DNA from: Candidatus Methanoperedens sp.
GTDB lineage: Archaea > Halobacteriota > Methanosarcinia > Methanosarcinales > Methanoperedenaceae
Assembly (NCBI GenBank): GCA_026552955.1
Contig: JAPMTS010000047.1
Coordinates: 80,485-144,484, forward strand
DNA length: 64,000 nt
Direction: 5' to 3'
The notes below the pieces were generated by a model. The model searched no databases and had not been told where the DNA came from. It worked only from the letters and a program-made list of their open reading frames with translations. The position numbers and the translations under genes are program-made. How positions within the stretch are numbered: position 1 is the stretch's first letter; each line of letters starts with the position of its first letter. Of the stretch, positions 18,518 through 27,403 are shown piece after piece.

Positions 18518-18741
18518 TTATCATGGTTATCAAGCCTCAATATCGTTTTATTGTATAAAGGCTTTTTCTATTATTCATTACTTCCGAACACAAGACTCTT
18601 ATTCCATTGATGCCATAAATCAAACCAAAAAATGGTACTGTTATTGATATCAAACGACCAAACACAAATTATTTCAATACATTTTAACGATATGGATGGT
18701 TAATTTAATGGAACGGTAAACGGATTCAGGAGATTTATGCA

Positions 18742-19656
18742 ATGACAAAACCTGAGGAAATTAAAAAAAAATTAAAAAGTTTGATCAAAAATCTGAAAAA
18801 ATATGATGGTTTGAAATATTCACGGGAACATGATACTGAACTGGAAAACGTAAGACGGAAATTTGTTTTGATTGGCAGGGCTGCGGTTCCGGAATTGATA
18901 GAAGTGTTAAATAATTACGATACATGGAGCTGCTATCATGCCGCCTGGGCATTGGGAGAATTGGGCGATGAAAATGCCATCATGCCCCTGGTAAGCGCGC
19001 TGGAGGAAGAGGATCTTGGCGATGAAGTCCGGAAAGCGCTTATTAAATTCGGGACAGCTTGCATTCCGGAGGTGATCAAGAAAGTGGAATACAGGATAGC
19101 AAATCCTGTAAAGGAAGGGAGAGGGGCGGATCATATAACAATAAACGCCTTAAGTACAATTGGCGAAATTCGATGTGATGAATCCAATGAATTTCTGACA
19201 AAGCTGCTGGATGATTATATGTCAGAAATGCCTGATCATACCTTTGATCCCTCAAAATACGACTGGAAATATATTAATGTGGATTTTTTCCATCTGCTGG
19301 ACTGTATGGTAAGGCAGCAGGATAAAAGGGCTATACCACATATCAGGAAAGCAAGAGATTTCTTTCCAGATAATTATGCCGACTATAAAATATGCCAGAT
19401 AGCAATGGGGAGGATAAAAAAAGGGAAGATCGAAGGTTACCTGCCTCTGGAAGTACTGGATATAGCCATGCCTATGGGCGCACTTATGGATATGTTTTCA
19501 GGTGGAAAACTTGGACATAAGGACACTTTTGATAATGAGTATGGCGAATATTTTGAGGATGACGATGATGAAATTGAAGAAAAAACCATCAAAAAGAAAA
19601 GTAAGTCTAAAAGCATCAAAAAAAGTAAAACAAAGGCAAAATCTGAAAAGAAGTGA
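18742..19656 (+). CDS. HEAT-repeat protein with acidic and Lys-rich tail
   Basis: A 304-aa protein with HEAT/PBS-lyase-type repeats, seen as AAVPELIEVLNNYDTWSCYHAAWALGELGDENAIMPLVSALEE and further helical pairs up to about residue 230. The C-terminus changes to an acidic run (EYFEDDDDEIEE) and then a Lys/Ser-rich tail (KKKSKSKSIKKSKTK). Such scaffolds bind other proteins; no catalytic site is visible. The stop codon overlaps the next gene's GTG start, so it is probably translated together with the SEC-C protein. No specific function is assigned. Confidence 0.7.
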   Translation: MTKPEEIKKKLKSLIKNLKKYDGLKYSREHDTELENVRRKFVLIGRAAVPELIEVLNNYDTWSCYHAAWALGELGDENAIMPLVSALEEEDLGDEVRKALIKFGTACIPEVIKKVEYRIANPVKEGRGADHITINALSTIGEIRCDESNEFLTKLLDDYMSEMPDHTFDPSKYDWKYINVDFFHLLDCMVRQQDKRAIPHIRKARDFFPDNYADYKICQIAMGRIKKGKIEGYLPLEVLDIAMPMGALMDMFSGGKLGHKDTFDNEYGEYFEDDDDEIEEKTIKKKSKSKSIKKSKTKAKSEKK

Positions 19657-20189
19657 ATTTTATGCCAATGGTTCCATTATTCGAAAAATTGCCAGAAATT
19701 GCAGCAGTTGAAACAAGATCAATAATCATTGCAGATAATAATTCAAATATCCCGAATGGAATTTATGGTCTTTGGGAATCTTATTGTGATGAATTGAATT
19801 GTGATTGCAGACGGATTTTTATTAATGTGGTTTCAAGGGATTCACCAGGGGATATTCTTGCTACCATCAGTTATGGCTGGGAAACGCCTGAATTTTATAA
19901 AAAGTGGATGGGGAGAGCAGATACAAAGCTAATAGACATGATGACGCAGCCTCATCTTGAAATTGGATGTGTGCAATCTAAATATGCAAATGATTTTTTG
20001 GAATTATTTCAAGGAATGATAAAAGACAAGAGCTATGTGGAGAGGCTTTCCCGGCACTATGTTCTTTTTAAAGAGGTGGTGAATAAAATCAATACAAGAG
20101 AAAAGGGAAATAAGATTGGAAGAAATGAACCCTGCCCATGTGGAAGCAGAAAAAAATATAAAAAATGCTGTGCAACAACCCACCTGTAG
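19653..20189 (+). CDS. SEC-C motif protein
   Basis: A 178-aa protein ending in a zinc-binding SEC-C motif, IGRNEPCPCGSRKKYKKCC, like that of SecA and many stand-alone proteins. The N-terminal two thirds contain PEIAAVETRSIIIADN and a Cys-rich DELNCDCRRIFINV, conserved in a family often found with HEAT or plasmid-type genes. The GTG at 19653 overlaps the stop codon of the HEAT gene; ATG 19662 is an alternative start. The role is unknown. Adjacency suggests the HEAT and SEC-C proteins act together. Confidence 0.7.
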   Translation: MNFMPMVPLFEKLPEIAAVETRSIIIADNNSNIPNGIYGLWESYCDELNCDCRRIFINVVSRDSPGDILATISYGWETPEFYKKWMGRADTKLIDMMTQPHLEIGCVQSKYANDFLELFQGMIKDKSYVERLSRHYVLFKEVVNKINTREKGNKIGRNEPCPCGSRKKYKKCCATTHL

Positions 20190-20271
20190 GTCTAGTAGCT
20201 CCAAAAACAGATAAATAAGGCATAAAAATGATCTAGGTGAAGAACCTTGGTAACATATAAATTCTATGCCG

Positions 20272-20285
20272 TCTTACTAGTAAGA
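20272..20285. promoter_or_regulatory. Palindrome at the vapBC promoter
   Basis: TCTTACTAGTAAGA is a perfect 14-bp palindrome ending 1 bp before the vapB ATG. A TATA-like CATATAAATTC (20254-20262) places the transcription start within it. AbrB-type antitoxins usually autorepress through such sites. Confidence 0.65.
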
Positions 20286-20286
20286 T

Positions 20287-20514
20287 ATGGAAACTATAAC
20301 CATGAGTGCAAAGGGGCAGATAGTGATACCTGCGAATATCAGGAAGAAGTACAGGCTTGAGAAAGGCGAAAAGCTCGTCATTATAGAGGAGGATGGTTAT
20401 CTTAAAATCCTGCCCCCGACGGATCTTCGAACGCTTTGCGGATCATGGTCTGATCTTGACCCTAAAGTTGTGAGAAAGCAAATTGAAGATATGCGTAAAG
20501 AGGATCGTTATTAA
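20287..20514 (+). CDS. vapB: AbrB/SpoVT-type antitoxin
   Basis: A 75-aa swapped-hairpin DNA-binding antitoxin. The N-terminal 45 residues carry the signature MSAKGQIVIPANIRKKYRLEKGEKLVI. The C-terminal tail (LCGSWSDLDPKVVRKQIEDMR) would wrap and inhibit the toxin. The stop codon is directly followed by the toxin start codon. A palindrome overlaps the predicted transcription start, consistent with autoregulation by the toxin-antitoxin complex. Confidence 0.88.
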   Translation: METITMSAKGQIVIPANIRKKYRLEKGEKLVIIEEDGYLKILPPTDLRTLCGSWSDLDPKVVRKQIEDMRKEDRY

Positions 20515-20925
20515 ATGAACAAGATCATGATCGATACGATGCATGTGGCTGACCTGCTCATAGACGATTCATATTTTGAACTTGCAGAATCGATACATAA
20601 TAAAAAAATAACTGGACTTGCTTCAGTGATCACTATAACGGAACTTATCAAGATACACGGCATGAAAGATAAAGAACGGATGCATAGTGATCTTGATAAA
20701 TTGGTTACCTCCAACCTTATTTTTGTGGATGTGGACAGAACTATCGCTACACGTGCTGGAGAATTGCGCCTGAAATATGATATCCCCACAGCGGATTCTC
20801 TCATTGCAGCAACCGGAATAGTTGAGAATGTCAAACATATATTGACAGATGATGACCATTTTGATTCTGTAAAGAATCTTATAAAACCAATTGACCTGAA
20901 AACTGCATTGAAACTTATAAAATAA
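20515..20925 (+). CDS. vapC: PIN-domain toxin (VapC-like)
   Basis: A 136-aa PIN ribonuclease. The acidic metal site is visible as Asp in MIDTMHVADLL, Glu in ITITELIK, Asp in IPTADSLIAA and the TDDDHF segment near residue 117. VapC toxins usually cleave tRNA or rRNA; the target here is unknown. It starts immediately after the antitoxin stop codon, forming a standard two-gene module beside the restriction-modification genes. Confidence 0.88.
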   Translation: MNKIMIDTMHVADLLIDDSYFELAESIHNKKITGLASVITITELIKIHGMKDKERMHSDLDKLVTSNLIFVDVDRTIATRAGELRLKYDIPTADSLIAATGIVENVKHILTDDDHFDSVKNLIKPIDLKTALKLIK

Positions 20926-20940
20926 AATTAGTAAGAATAA

Positions 20941-21005
20941 ATGAACTCGAAAGCTCCGCCGCCAGGCGACGCAGCCGTGGGGTCTGGGGTATTTGCCCCA
21001 GCGCT
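20941..21005 (+). other. GC-rich tract with a small hairpin
   Basis: A GC-rich stretch in otherwise AT-rich DNA, including CTGGGGTATTTGCCCCAG, a 7-bp hairpin. It sits between vapC and the methyltransferase gene. It may be a terminator or the trace of an inserted element; nothing coding is recognised. Confidence 0.35.
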
Positions 21006-21075
21006 TGAAGATGGTGTGGATATGAATAAAAGAGAATATATTTAACACACATCTACAATTATAGATATATTCAGA

Positions 21076-21417
21076 ATGTCTAAAACCACGAAAACCGAGA
21101 AGAAACCCATCGAACAATACGACCACAAGGGAAAAGAGCGGTGCAATAACCCGCCTGTAGGTCTTGTAACCCCGGAAACAGACAGAGATGGGGGGAAAAA
21201 GACCTATGCCTACGATCCGCACCTTGACCCGCAGCTTCAATGGGCAGGGAAAACCGAACATACTTCCTTTGAAATTCCCACAGTCTCTCTCCACGTCCAT
21301 GAGCGCATCGATCCGCGCACCATCATCGATGCTGTGAGAAAGCGCAGCGGCATCGAGAGACAAAAATCCCTTTTTGAGTTCACAGAGGAAAACCCGCCGC
21401 TGCGCGAGGCTATCTAA
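21076..21417 (+). pseudogene. N-terminal fragment of the type III-like methyltransferase, cut by TAA
   Basis: The 113 residues MSKTTKTEKKPIEQYDHKGKE... through SLFEFTEENPPLREAI are the N-terminal extension of a site-specific adenine methyltransferase. A TAA at 21415-21417 interrupts it. The same frame then reads FYKHRHNWSNRMIAGDSLLVMNSL straight into the next gene. Homologues usually have Gln or Glu at the stop position, so a single substitution explains the break. Without the stop, one protein of about 836 aa would result. Confidence 0.75.
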
Positions 21418-21450
21418 TTCTACAAACACAGGCACAACTGGTCAAACCGC

Positions 21451-23583
21451 ATGATAGCTGGCGATTCGCTTCTTGTGATGAACTCGCTGATCGAGAAAGA
21501 GGGGATGGCTGGCAAAGTCCAGATGATCTATATCGACCCGCCCTACGGAATCAAGTACGGCTCCAATTTCCAGCCCTTCGTGAACAAACGTGAGGTGAAG
21601 GATGGGAAGGATGAAGACCTGACGCAGGAGCCTGAGATGATAAAGGCTTTCCGGGATACCTGGGAGCTGGGGATACATTCGTATCTGACTTATTTGAGGG
21701 ACAGGCTGCTGCTGGCACGGGAGTTGTTGACCGAAAGCGGGAGTGTTTTTGTGCAGATCAGCGATGAGAATGTGCATCTTGTTAGGTGCTTGATGGATGA
21801 GGTGTTTGGGGTAAAAAATCTTGTAAGTCTTATTGTTTATAAAACTACAAGTGGGCAGACAGCCCAATATCTTTCAACTATGAGTGATTTTATTATTTGG
21901 TATTCGAAAGATATTACTAAGCTAAAATATCGCCAATTATTTGATTTAAAAGTAGAAGAAGCAATAATAGCCAATGAATATCCACTCGTCGATTCAAGAA
22001 CAAATGAAAGGTACCAGTTATCTGATTTAACTTCTCAAACTGGTGGAAAAAGTACTCAATTTCCAATAAAAATTGGAGATATTTCATTCTTGCCTAGTAC
22101 AGGAAGGGGATGGAGGACGGGTCAAGAAGGAATAAATAGCCTTCTAAAACAAGATAGAATTATAGTAAGTGGAAATATGGTTAGATTTGTCAGATATTTT
22201 AAAGATAATCCATTGAGTAAGTTACAGAATGTCTGGAATGATACGGGGATAGGATTTGGAACTAACAAAAAGTATGTTGTTGAAACAAACACAAAAGTCA
22301 TCGCCCGCTGCCTCCTCATGACCACAGACCCCGGCGACCTCGTGCTTGACCCCACCTGCGGCTCAGGCACTACCGCATACGTTGCTGAGCAGTGGGGGCG
22401 GCGCTGGATAACGTGCGATACCTCACGTGTGGCTGTAGCGCTTGCAAAGCAGCGCCTGATGACCGTAGCGTTTGATTATTATGAACTGGCGCATCCTGAT
22501 GAGGGCGTAGGGTCGGGATTCAAATATAAGACTGTGCCGCACATCACGTTAAAGAGCATTGCAAATAATGAGTCGCCAGGACAGGAGACGCTGTATGACC
22601 AGCCGTTTATTGATAATGGAAAAGCGCGGGTGAGCGGGCCGTTCACGGTTGAGGCCGTGCCTGCGCCTGTGGTCAAGCCGCTCTCTGAGATCAAAGCCCA
22701 GGCGCAGCCTGCTGATGTATCTGTGGCGCGCTCCGGGGAGACCTTGCGGCAGAGCGAATGGCGCGCAGAGTTGTTGAAATGCGGTATAAGGGGGAAGAAC
22801 GGGCAATACATCCAGTTCTCACGTGTTGAGCCTCTTGCAGGTGTGCGGTGGCTGCATGCGGATGCTGAAACAAAGCCCAATGATCTTGGCGCAGCTTCCG
22901 TAAAGGAAGGCGCAGCAGCATACTTCCAGCGCGCTGTGATCTCATTCGGGTCTGAACATGCGCCGCTTGAGCGCCGCCAGGTTGAACTGGCATGGGAGGA
23001 AGCGCGAAAACTTGTACCTCGTCCTGCTATGGTCATTTTTGTATCATTTCAGTTCGATCCTGAAGCTGCAAAGGATATAGATGAAACTGACCCGCAAAAG
23101 GTGGGTATGACCTTCCTGAAAGTCCAGATGAATACAGACCTTCTCACGGATGACCTCAAGAAGAAGCGTGCAAGTAACGAGAGCTTCTGGCTTATCGGGC
23201 AGCCCGATGTGAAATTAGAGGTCGTAAAAGATGCAAAGGGCAGGGATAGATACCGCGTTGAAGTCCTGGGATTTGATTATTATAACACCAAAACAGGCGA
23301 GATCGAATCGGGTGGTACCGAAAAGATCGCTTTGTGGATGCTTGACACTGATTACGATGGACGAAGCCTTTTCCCACAGCAGGTATTTTTCCCGATGGCT
23401 GGAGATAAGGATGGCTGGACAAGGCTTGCGAAGAACCTGAAAGCTGAGATCGATGAAGAATTAATTGAAACATATCGTGGGACGGTCTCGCTGCCATTTG
23501 AAGCGGGGAGGAACAGGCGCATTGCGGTGAAGATAGTGGATGATCGCGGGATAGAGAGTTTGAAGATAGTTGAGGTTAAGTGA
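21451..23583 (+). CDS. mod: Type III restriction-modification DNA adenine methyltransferase (Mod), 5' portion separated
   Basis: A beta-class N6-adenine methyltransferase of 710 aa. Catalytic motif IV is DPPYGIKY near residue 30 and the AdoMet-binding motif I is LDPTCGSGTT near residue 295; this order is typical of type III Mod. The region between them, which in such enzymes holds target recognition, is AT-rich (about 21815-22290) while both flanks are GC-rich, suggesting an exchanged recognition domain. The protein could be made by restarting at ATG 21451, which keeps both motifs but loses the N-terminal 125 residues. The partner Res gene lies at 24611, after two intervening genes. Confidence 0.8.
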   Translation: MIAGDSLLVMNSLIEKEGMAGKVQMIYIDPPYGIKYGSNFQPFVNKREVKDGKDEDLTQEPEMIKAFRDTWELGIHSYLTYLRDRLLLARELLTESGSVFVQISDENVHLVRCLMDEVFGVKNLVSLIVYKTTSGQTAQYLSTMSDFIIWYSKDITKLKYRQLFDLKVEEAIIANEYPLVDSRTNERYQLSDLTSQTGGKSTQFPIKIGDISFLPSTGRGWRTGQEGINSLLKQDRIIVSGNMVRFVRYFKDNPLSKLQNVWNDTGIGFGTNKKYVVETNTKVIARCLLMTTDPGDLVLDPTCGSGTTAYVAEQWGRRWITCDTSRVAVALAKQRLMTVAFDYYELAHPDEGVGSGFKYKTVPHITLKSIANNESPGQETLYDQPFIDNGKARVSGPFTVEAVPAPVVKPLSEIKAQAQPADVSVARSGETLRQSEWRAELLKCGIRGKNGQYIQFSRVEPLAGVRWLHADAETKPNDLGAASVKEGAAAYFQRAVISFGSEHAPLERRQVELAWEEARKLVPRPAMVIFVSFQFDPEAAKDIDETDPQKVGMTFLKVQMNTDLLTDDLKKKRASNESFWLIGQPDVKLEVVKDAKGRDRYRVEVLGFDYYNTKTGEIESGGTEKIALWMLDTDYDGRSLFPQQVFFPMAGDKDGWTRLAKNLKAEIDEELIETYRGTVSLPFEAGRNRRIAVKIVDDRGIESLKIVEVK

Positions 23584-23688
23584 TGGATAATTTGCATTTC
23601 AACTTGTCACCGCAAAGGGCGCAAAGAACGCAAAGCTTAGCATTGAACTTTGTATTATTCTATGCAAAAGCACTTTCACAGCGAATTA

Positions 23689-23771
23689 GAACACGGATGA
23701 CACGGATCGGGCGGATTTTCACGGATATTCTCAATCCGTACCTATCCGTGTCATCCGTGCTATCCGTGTTC
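23689..23771. repeat. Large imperfect hairpin of CACGGAT units
   Basis: GAACACGGATGACACGGAT on the left is matched by ATCCGTGTCATCCGTG then ATCCGTGTTC on the right, making an imperfect stem of about 25 bp. The unit (A/C)ACGGAT recurs several times. The flanks add CGCAAAGGGCGCAAAGAACGCAAAG and GCGTTCATCTGTGTTCATCTGCGG. A related stretch is at 44928. It fills the 292-bp gap between mod and the MNT gene, which has no gene. It is a dispersed repeat of unknown activity. Confidence 0.7.
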
Positions 23772-23875
23772 CTTCACACTAAAATGATTGAACGCATATC
23801 TGCGTTCATCTGTGTTCATCTGCGGTTAATTTCTCTAACTGAGACCTCAAGAATCATTAATGTAGAGGTGCAGCA

Positions 23876-24193
23876 ATGGTAAGTCCAGAAGTACTCAACG
23901 AAGCCGCACGCCGCCTCGTGGAAAAATTCCACCCGGAAAAGATAATCCTTTTCGGCTCTCAAGCTCGCGGGACAGCAGACAACAGAAGCGACATTGACCT
24001 CCTAGTAATATCTCCTATAAAAGAAAAACGCAGAAAATTAATGATTGAAATGCTTCAGGTTCTGACTGAATTAAAATATGCATTTGATATAATAATTCTC
24101 ACAAGAGAAGAATATGAACGCGACCAAAAGATTCCCGGCACAATTGGAAGATATGCATCAAGGGAAGGAAAAATAATTTATGAACTTACCTGA
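23876..24193 (+). CDS. mntA: MNT-type nucleotidyltransferase (antitoxin)
   Basis: A 105-aa minimal nucleotidyltransferase. The catalytic motif is GSQARGTADNRSDIDLLVI (residues 24-42), with both metal-binding Asp residues of SDID. In HEPN/MNT modules this protein silences the HEPN RNase, in studied cases by AMPylating it. GAGGTG precedes the ATG. Its 3' end overlaps the HEPN gene by 14 nt, so the two are coupled. It begins the four-gene overlapping set that includes Res. Confidence 0.9.
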   Translation: MVSPEVLNEAARRLVEKFHPEKIILFGSQARGTADNRSDIDLLVISPIKEKRRKLMIEMLQVLTELKYAFDIIILTREEYERDQKIPGTIGRYASREGKIIYELT

Positions 24194-24614
24194 TCAGGAT
24201 CATTTAGATAAAGTACTTCTCTGGATAAGCTGCGCGGATGAGGATTTGGGTCTTGCTCAATATGCTTTGAAAATGCCTGGCAGCCGCCCATACAGGCTTA
24301 TTGCATTCCATGCTCAGCAGTGCGCTGAAAAATATTTGAAAGCATATCTTGTATATAATGACATTGATTTTCCATACACACATAACATTAAAAAATTATT
24401 AGATTTCTGCGGCTCTCATATATGGATTGAGGAAATAAAAAGAGCAGAAGAGCTTACACCTTATGCTGTCACAGCCCGATATCCCGGCATTGACGAAATT
24501 GTGACTGAAGATGAAGCAATTCAGGCTGTAAAATTGGCTTCCATTGTAAGGAAAACGATCAGAAAAGTTCTTGTGGATGATGGCATGACCATCAAGGAGG
24601 ATACTTTCAAGTGA
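24180..24614 (+). CDS. hepT: HEPN-domain protein (probable RNase toxin)
   Basis: A 144-aa all-helical HEPN protein. Residues 35-60 (RPYRLIAFHAQQCAEKYLKAYLVY) carry the family core, with an R-x4-H pattern (RLIAFH) compatible with the RNase motif. The later THNIKKLLDFC and TARYPGIDEIVTEDEA segments are typical of MNT-paired HEPN proteins. It overlaps the MNT gene upstream and the Res gene downstream (GTGA), so it is translated between them. The assignment as a toxin comes from the pairing. Confidence 0.87.
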   Translation: MNLPDQDHLDKVLLWISCADEDLGLAQYALKMPGSRPYRLIAFHAQQCAEKYLKAYLVYNDIDFPYTHNIKKLLDFCGSHIWIEEIKRAEELTPYAVTARYPGIDEIVTEDEAIQAVKLASIVRKTIRKVLVDDGMTIKEDTFK

Positions 24615-27403
24615 AATCCACTATCGACAAGCTCATAGTCAACTCTCCCTATGAAGAACCTGCCCATTTCTGGAGCTATGACCGAGAAACACGCTTCTTT
24701 ACCCTCAAAGATGGCAGGCGCCCTGCCGGTTATGTTGTCGCTTCCGAGAGTTCCAAAGCATTCGATGATCCCGGAATATTCAAAGAAATACCTCTTGCTA
24801 ATAAGTTCCGGCCACGCATAAAAACATGGCGTGAAGCTGGATATAGCGGCGTTACTGGAATCACAAAAAGACTGCTCGAACACTGGCGCGACCCGGAAGA
24901 GCGGGAACACCGGCGTTTTTTCTTTTGCCAGCTTGAAGCCATAGAGACTCTGATATGGCTTGCAGAAGCGCCGGAAGCAGAAAAAGTTGGTATCGAAATA
25001 CCTTCAGACGGTGGTTTATTCAAACGCCTGTGTTCAAAGATGGCAACAGGCACTGGAAAAACCATCGTTATGGCGATGCTTATCGCATGGCAGGTATTGA
25101 ACAAAGTAACCTATCCGCAGGATACACGATTTTCAAAAAACTTTTTTATCGTTGCGCCAGGACTTACAGTAAAAAGCAGGCTCGAAGTATTGAAGCCAGG
25201 TGCAAACGGCAATTATTATGATGAATTCAATATTATTCCTCCGGGTCTATTTGAAAAATTGAATCAGGGCAAAGTGCTGATCCAGAACTGGCACGCCCTT
25301 AACTGGGAAACTGAAGAAAAGATAGCAAAAAAGAAAGGAGTCGATAAGCGCGGAGCAAAAAGTGATGAAGCTTACGTTCGTGAAGTTCTCGGCGAACTTG
25401 CAAATGCGCATGACATCAATATCATAAATGATGAAGCTCATCATGCCTGGCGCATACCTGCGGAATCAAAAGTAAAAGGTTTGAAGAAGGAAGATATCGA
25501 AGAAGCCACAAAATGGGTTGGCGGCCTTGACAGGATAGACAAAACACGGGGAATTCTTACCTGTTATGATTTTTCGGCCACGCCTTTTGTCCCATCAGGT
25601 AAAAAGAGTTCAGATGAGACATTGTTCTCCTGGATAATAAGTGATTTCGGATTGAACGATGCCATCGAATCAGGACTTGTAAAAACGCCGCGCGTTGTTA
25701 TAAGGGATGATGGCGTTCCTGATGCAAAGACATACAGGTCTAAACTGTATCATATTTACGAACATGTGAAGGAGGAACTGAACCGGAATGCACAGGCTCA
25801 TGAACCTCTTCCCGACCTTGTAACAAATGGTTATTATCTTCTTGGCAAGGACTGGCTTGAAACAGCAAAATTATGGAAATATAAAGGTTTCAAGACGCCT
25901 CCTGTTATGATATCTGTCACCAATCGCACTGAAACGGCGGCGCGCGTCAAACATGCATTTGACCATAAGAATATCCACATCGATGAACTCTGTATTCCTG
26001 AACGCATTCTCCATATAGATTCGGAAGTCCTGAAAATAGCCGAATCCCAGGAGGAAACAACTGCCATTGAAAATAATCAAGGAGAAAAGGAAGAAGAGGA
26101 AGGACAAAAACATAAACTTACAAAAAAGGAATTGGCTGAGTATCTCCGCAAGCAGGTTGACACCGTAGGCCAGGTAGGAAAATCAGGCGAACAAATACAG
26201 AGTGTAATTTCAGTCGGAATGCTCTCAGAAGGCTGGGATGCCAAGACTGTAACACATATTATGGGTCTTCGTGCTTTCTCAAGCCAGTTATTATGCGAGC
26301 AGGTTGTGGGAAGAGGTCTTCGAAGAACATCTTATGAGATCAATGAAGAGACAAAACAATTCGATGCTGAATATGTGAATATTTTCGGCATTCCATTCAC
26401 CTTCCTGCCACATGAATCGCAGGATGGTCCTCCACCGCCTCCACTACCTCCGAAAACGAGAATAGAACCCATGGGTGAAAAAAAGCAATTCGAAATATCC
26501 TGGCCGAATATTATTCGAATCGACCATATTTATAAACCAGAACTGAAACTTGAAATGGATAAAGTGAAGCCCCTGGAACTGGATGCAAAAGAAACAGCAA
26601 TGATAGCTGAACTTGCGCCGATCGTAGATGGAAAACCTGATTATTCAAGAATATCTGAGATCCACCTCAGTGAACTTGGCAAGAAATTCAGGACGCAGAG
26701 AATAATTTTTGAAACTGCAAGAATGATATTCGAGCAGATGAATCCAAGCTGGAGAGGCAACAGAGAAATTCTTTTAGCCCAATTGATCCAGATTGTTGAT
26801 ACCTTTATTTCATCTGAAAAAATATATATTTATCCACCATTTTTCAACGAAGATGATATTAAGCGGCGTATTCTTATCACGCTCAACATGACACGAATCG
26901 TGCAGCATATCTGGGAAGCAATCCGTTTTGAAAATACAGAGTCCATAGTTCCGGTATTTGACAGCGAAAGACCAATTCGTTCAACAGGCGACATGAGAAC
27001 ATGGTACACCGGAAAACCATGTGAGCAAACGAAACGATCGCACATCAACTTTTGTGTATTCGACAGTACCTGGGAAGCGTCGGAGGCTTTTGAATTTGAT
27101 AAGAACCCGGATATTGATGCCTGGGTGAAGAATGACCATCTTGGGTTTGAGATCCTTTATATTTTCAGAGGCGAAGTCAGGAAATACAGACCGGATTTCC
27201 TGATTCGCTTAAAAAATCGAAAACTTCTGGTACTTGAAACCAAAGGACAGGATTCACAGCAAGATAAAACCAAACGTGAATTCCTGGATGAATGGGTAAA
27301 AGCTGTAAACCAGCAGGGCGGCTTTGGTGAATGGACATGGGCTGTATCAAAAGATCCGGCAGATGTTTCAGGGATTATTCGAGGAATTAATAATAACCTA
27401 TGA
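24611..27403 (+). CDS. res: Type III restriction enzyme Res subunit (DEAD/DEAH helicase-nuclease)
   Basis: A 930-aa ATP-dependent restriction subunit. It has Walker A MATGTGKTIVMAM near residue 150, a DEAH-like NDEAHHAW near 275, motif VI QVVGRGLRRTSY near 570, and a C-terminal PD-(D/E)xK nuclease seen as YRPDFLIRLKNRKLLVLETKG near 865-885. It should partner with Mod (21451) to cut DNA after translocation. The start is GTG 24611, supported by GGAGG 10 nt upstream and overlap with the HEPN stop codon. It ends in ATGA overlap with an HD hydrolase gene. Confidence 0.9.
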   Translation: MKSTIDKLIVNSPYEEPAHFWSYDRETRFFTLKDGRRPAGYVVASESSKAFDDPGIFKEIPLANKFRPRIKTWREAGYSGVTGITKRLLEHWRDPEEREHRRFFFCQLEAIETLIWLAEAPEAEKVGIEIPSDGGLFKRLCSKMATGTGKTIVMAMLIAWQVLNKVTYPQDTRFSKNFFIVAPGLTVKSRLEVLKPGANGNYYDEFNIIPPGLFEKLNQGKVLIQNWHALNWETEEKIAKKKGVDKRGAKSDEAYVREVLGELANAHDINIINDEAHHAWRIPAESKVKGLKKEDIEEATKWVGGLDRIDKTRGILTCYDFSATPFVPSGKKSSDETLFSWIISDFGLNDAIESGLVKTPRVVIRDDGVPDAKTYRSKLYHIYEHVKEELNRNAQAHEPLPDLVTNGYYLLGKDWLETAKLWKYKGFKTPPVMISVTNRTETAARVKHAFDHKNIHIDELCIPERILHIDSEVLKIAESQEETTAIENNQGEKEEEEGQKHKLTKKELAEYLRKQVDTVGQVGKSGEQIQSVISVGMLSEGWDAKTVTHIMGLRAFSSQLLCEQVVGRGLRRTSYEINEETKQFDAEYVNIFGIPFTFLPHESQDGPPPPPLPPKTRIEPMGEKKQFEISWPNIIRIDHIYKPELKLEMDKVKPLELDAKETAMIAELAPIVDGKPDYSRISEIHLSELGKKFRTQRIIFETARMIFEQMNPSWRGNREILLAQLIQIVDTFISSEKIYIYPPFFNEDDIKRRILITLNMTRIVQHIWEAIRFENTESIVPVFDSERPIRSTGDMRTWYTGKPCEQTKRSHINFCVFDSTWEASEAFEFDKNPDIDAWVKNDHLGFEILYIFRGEVRKYRPDFLIRLKNRKLLVLETKGQDSQQDKTKREFLDEWVKAVNQQGGFGEWTWAVSKDPADVSGIIRGINNNL

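Noticed and set aside
21415..21417. TAA in mod read as a programmed recoding site
   Set aside because: Archaeal recoding known in this group uses TAG (pyrrolysine) or TGA (selenocysteine); no stimulatory structure was seen, so a simple nonsense change is preferred.
23584..23875. CRISPR-like array made of CACGGAT units
   Set aside because: Units are short, irregular and form a hairpin; there are no uniform spacers and no cas genes in the window.
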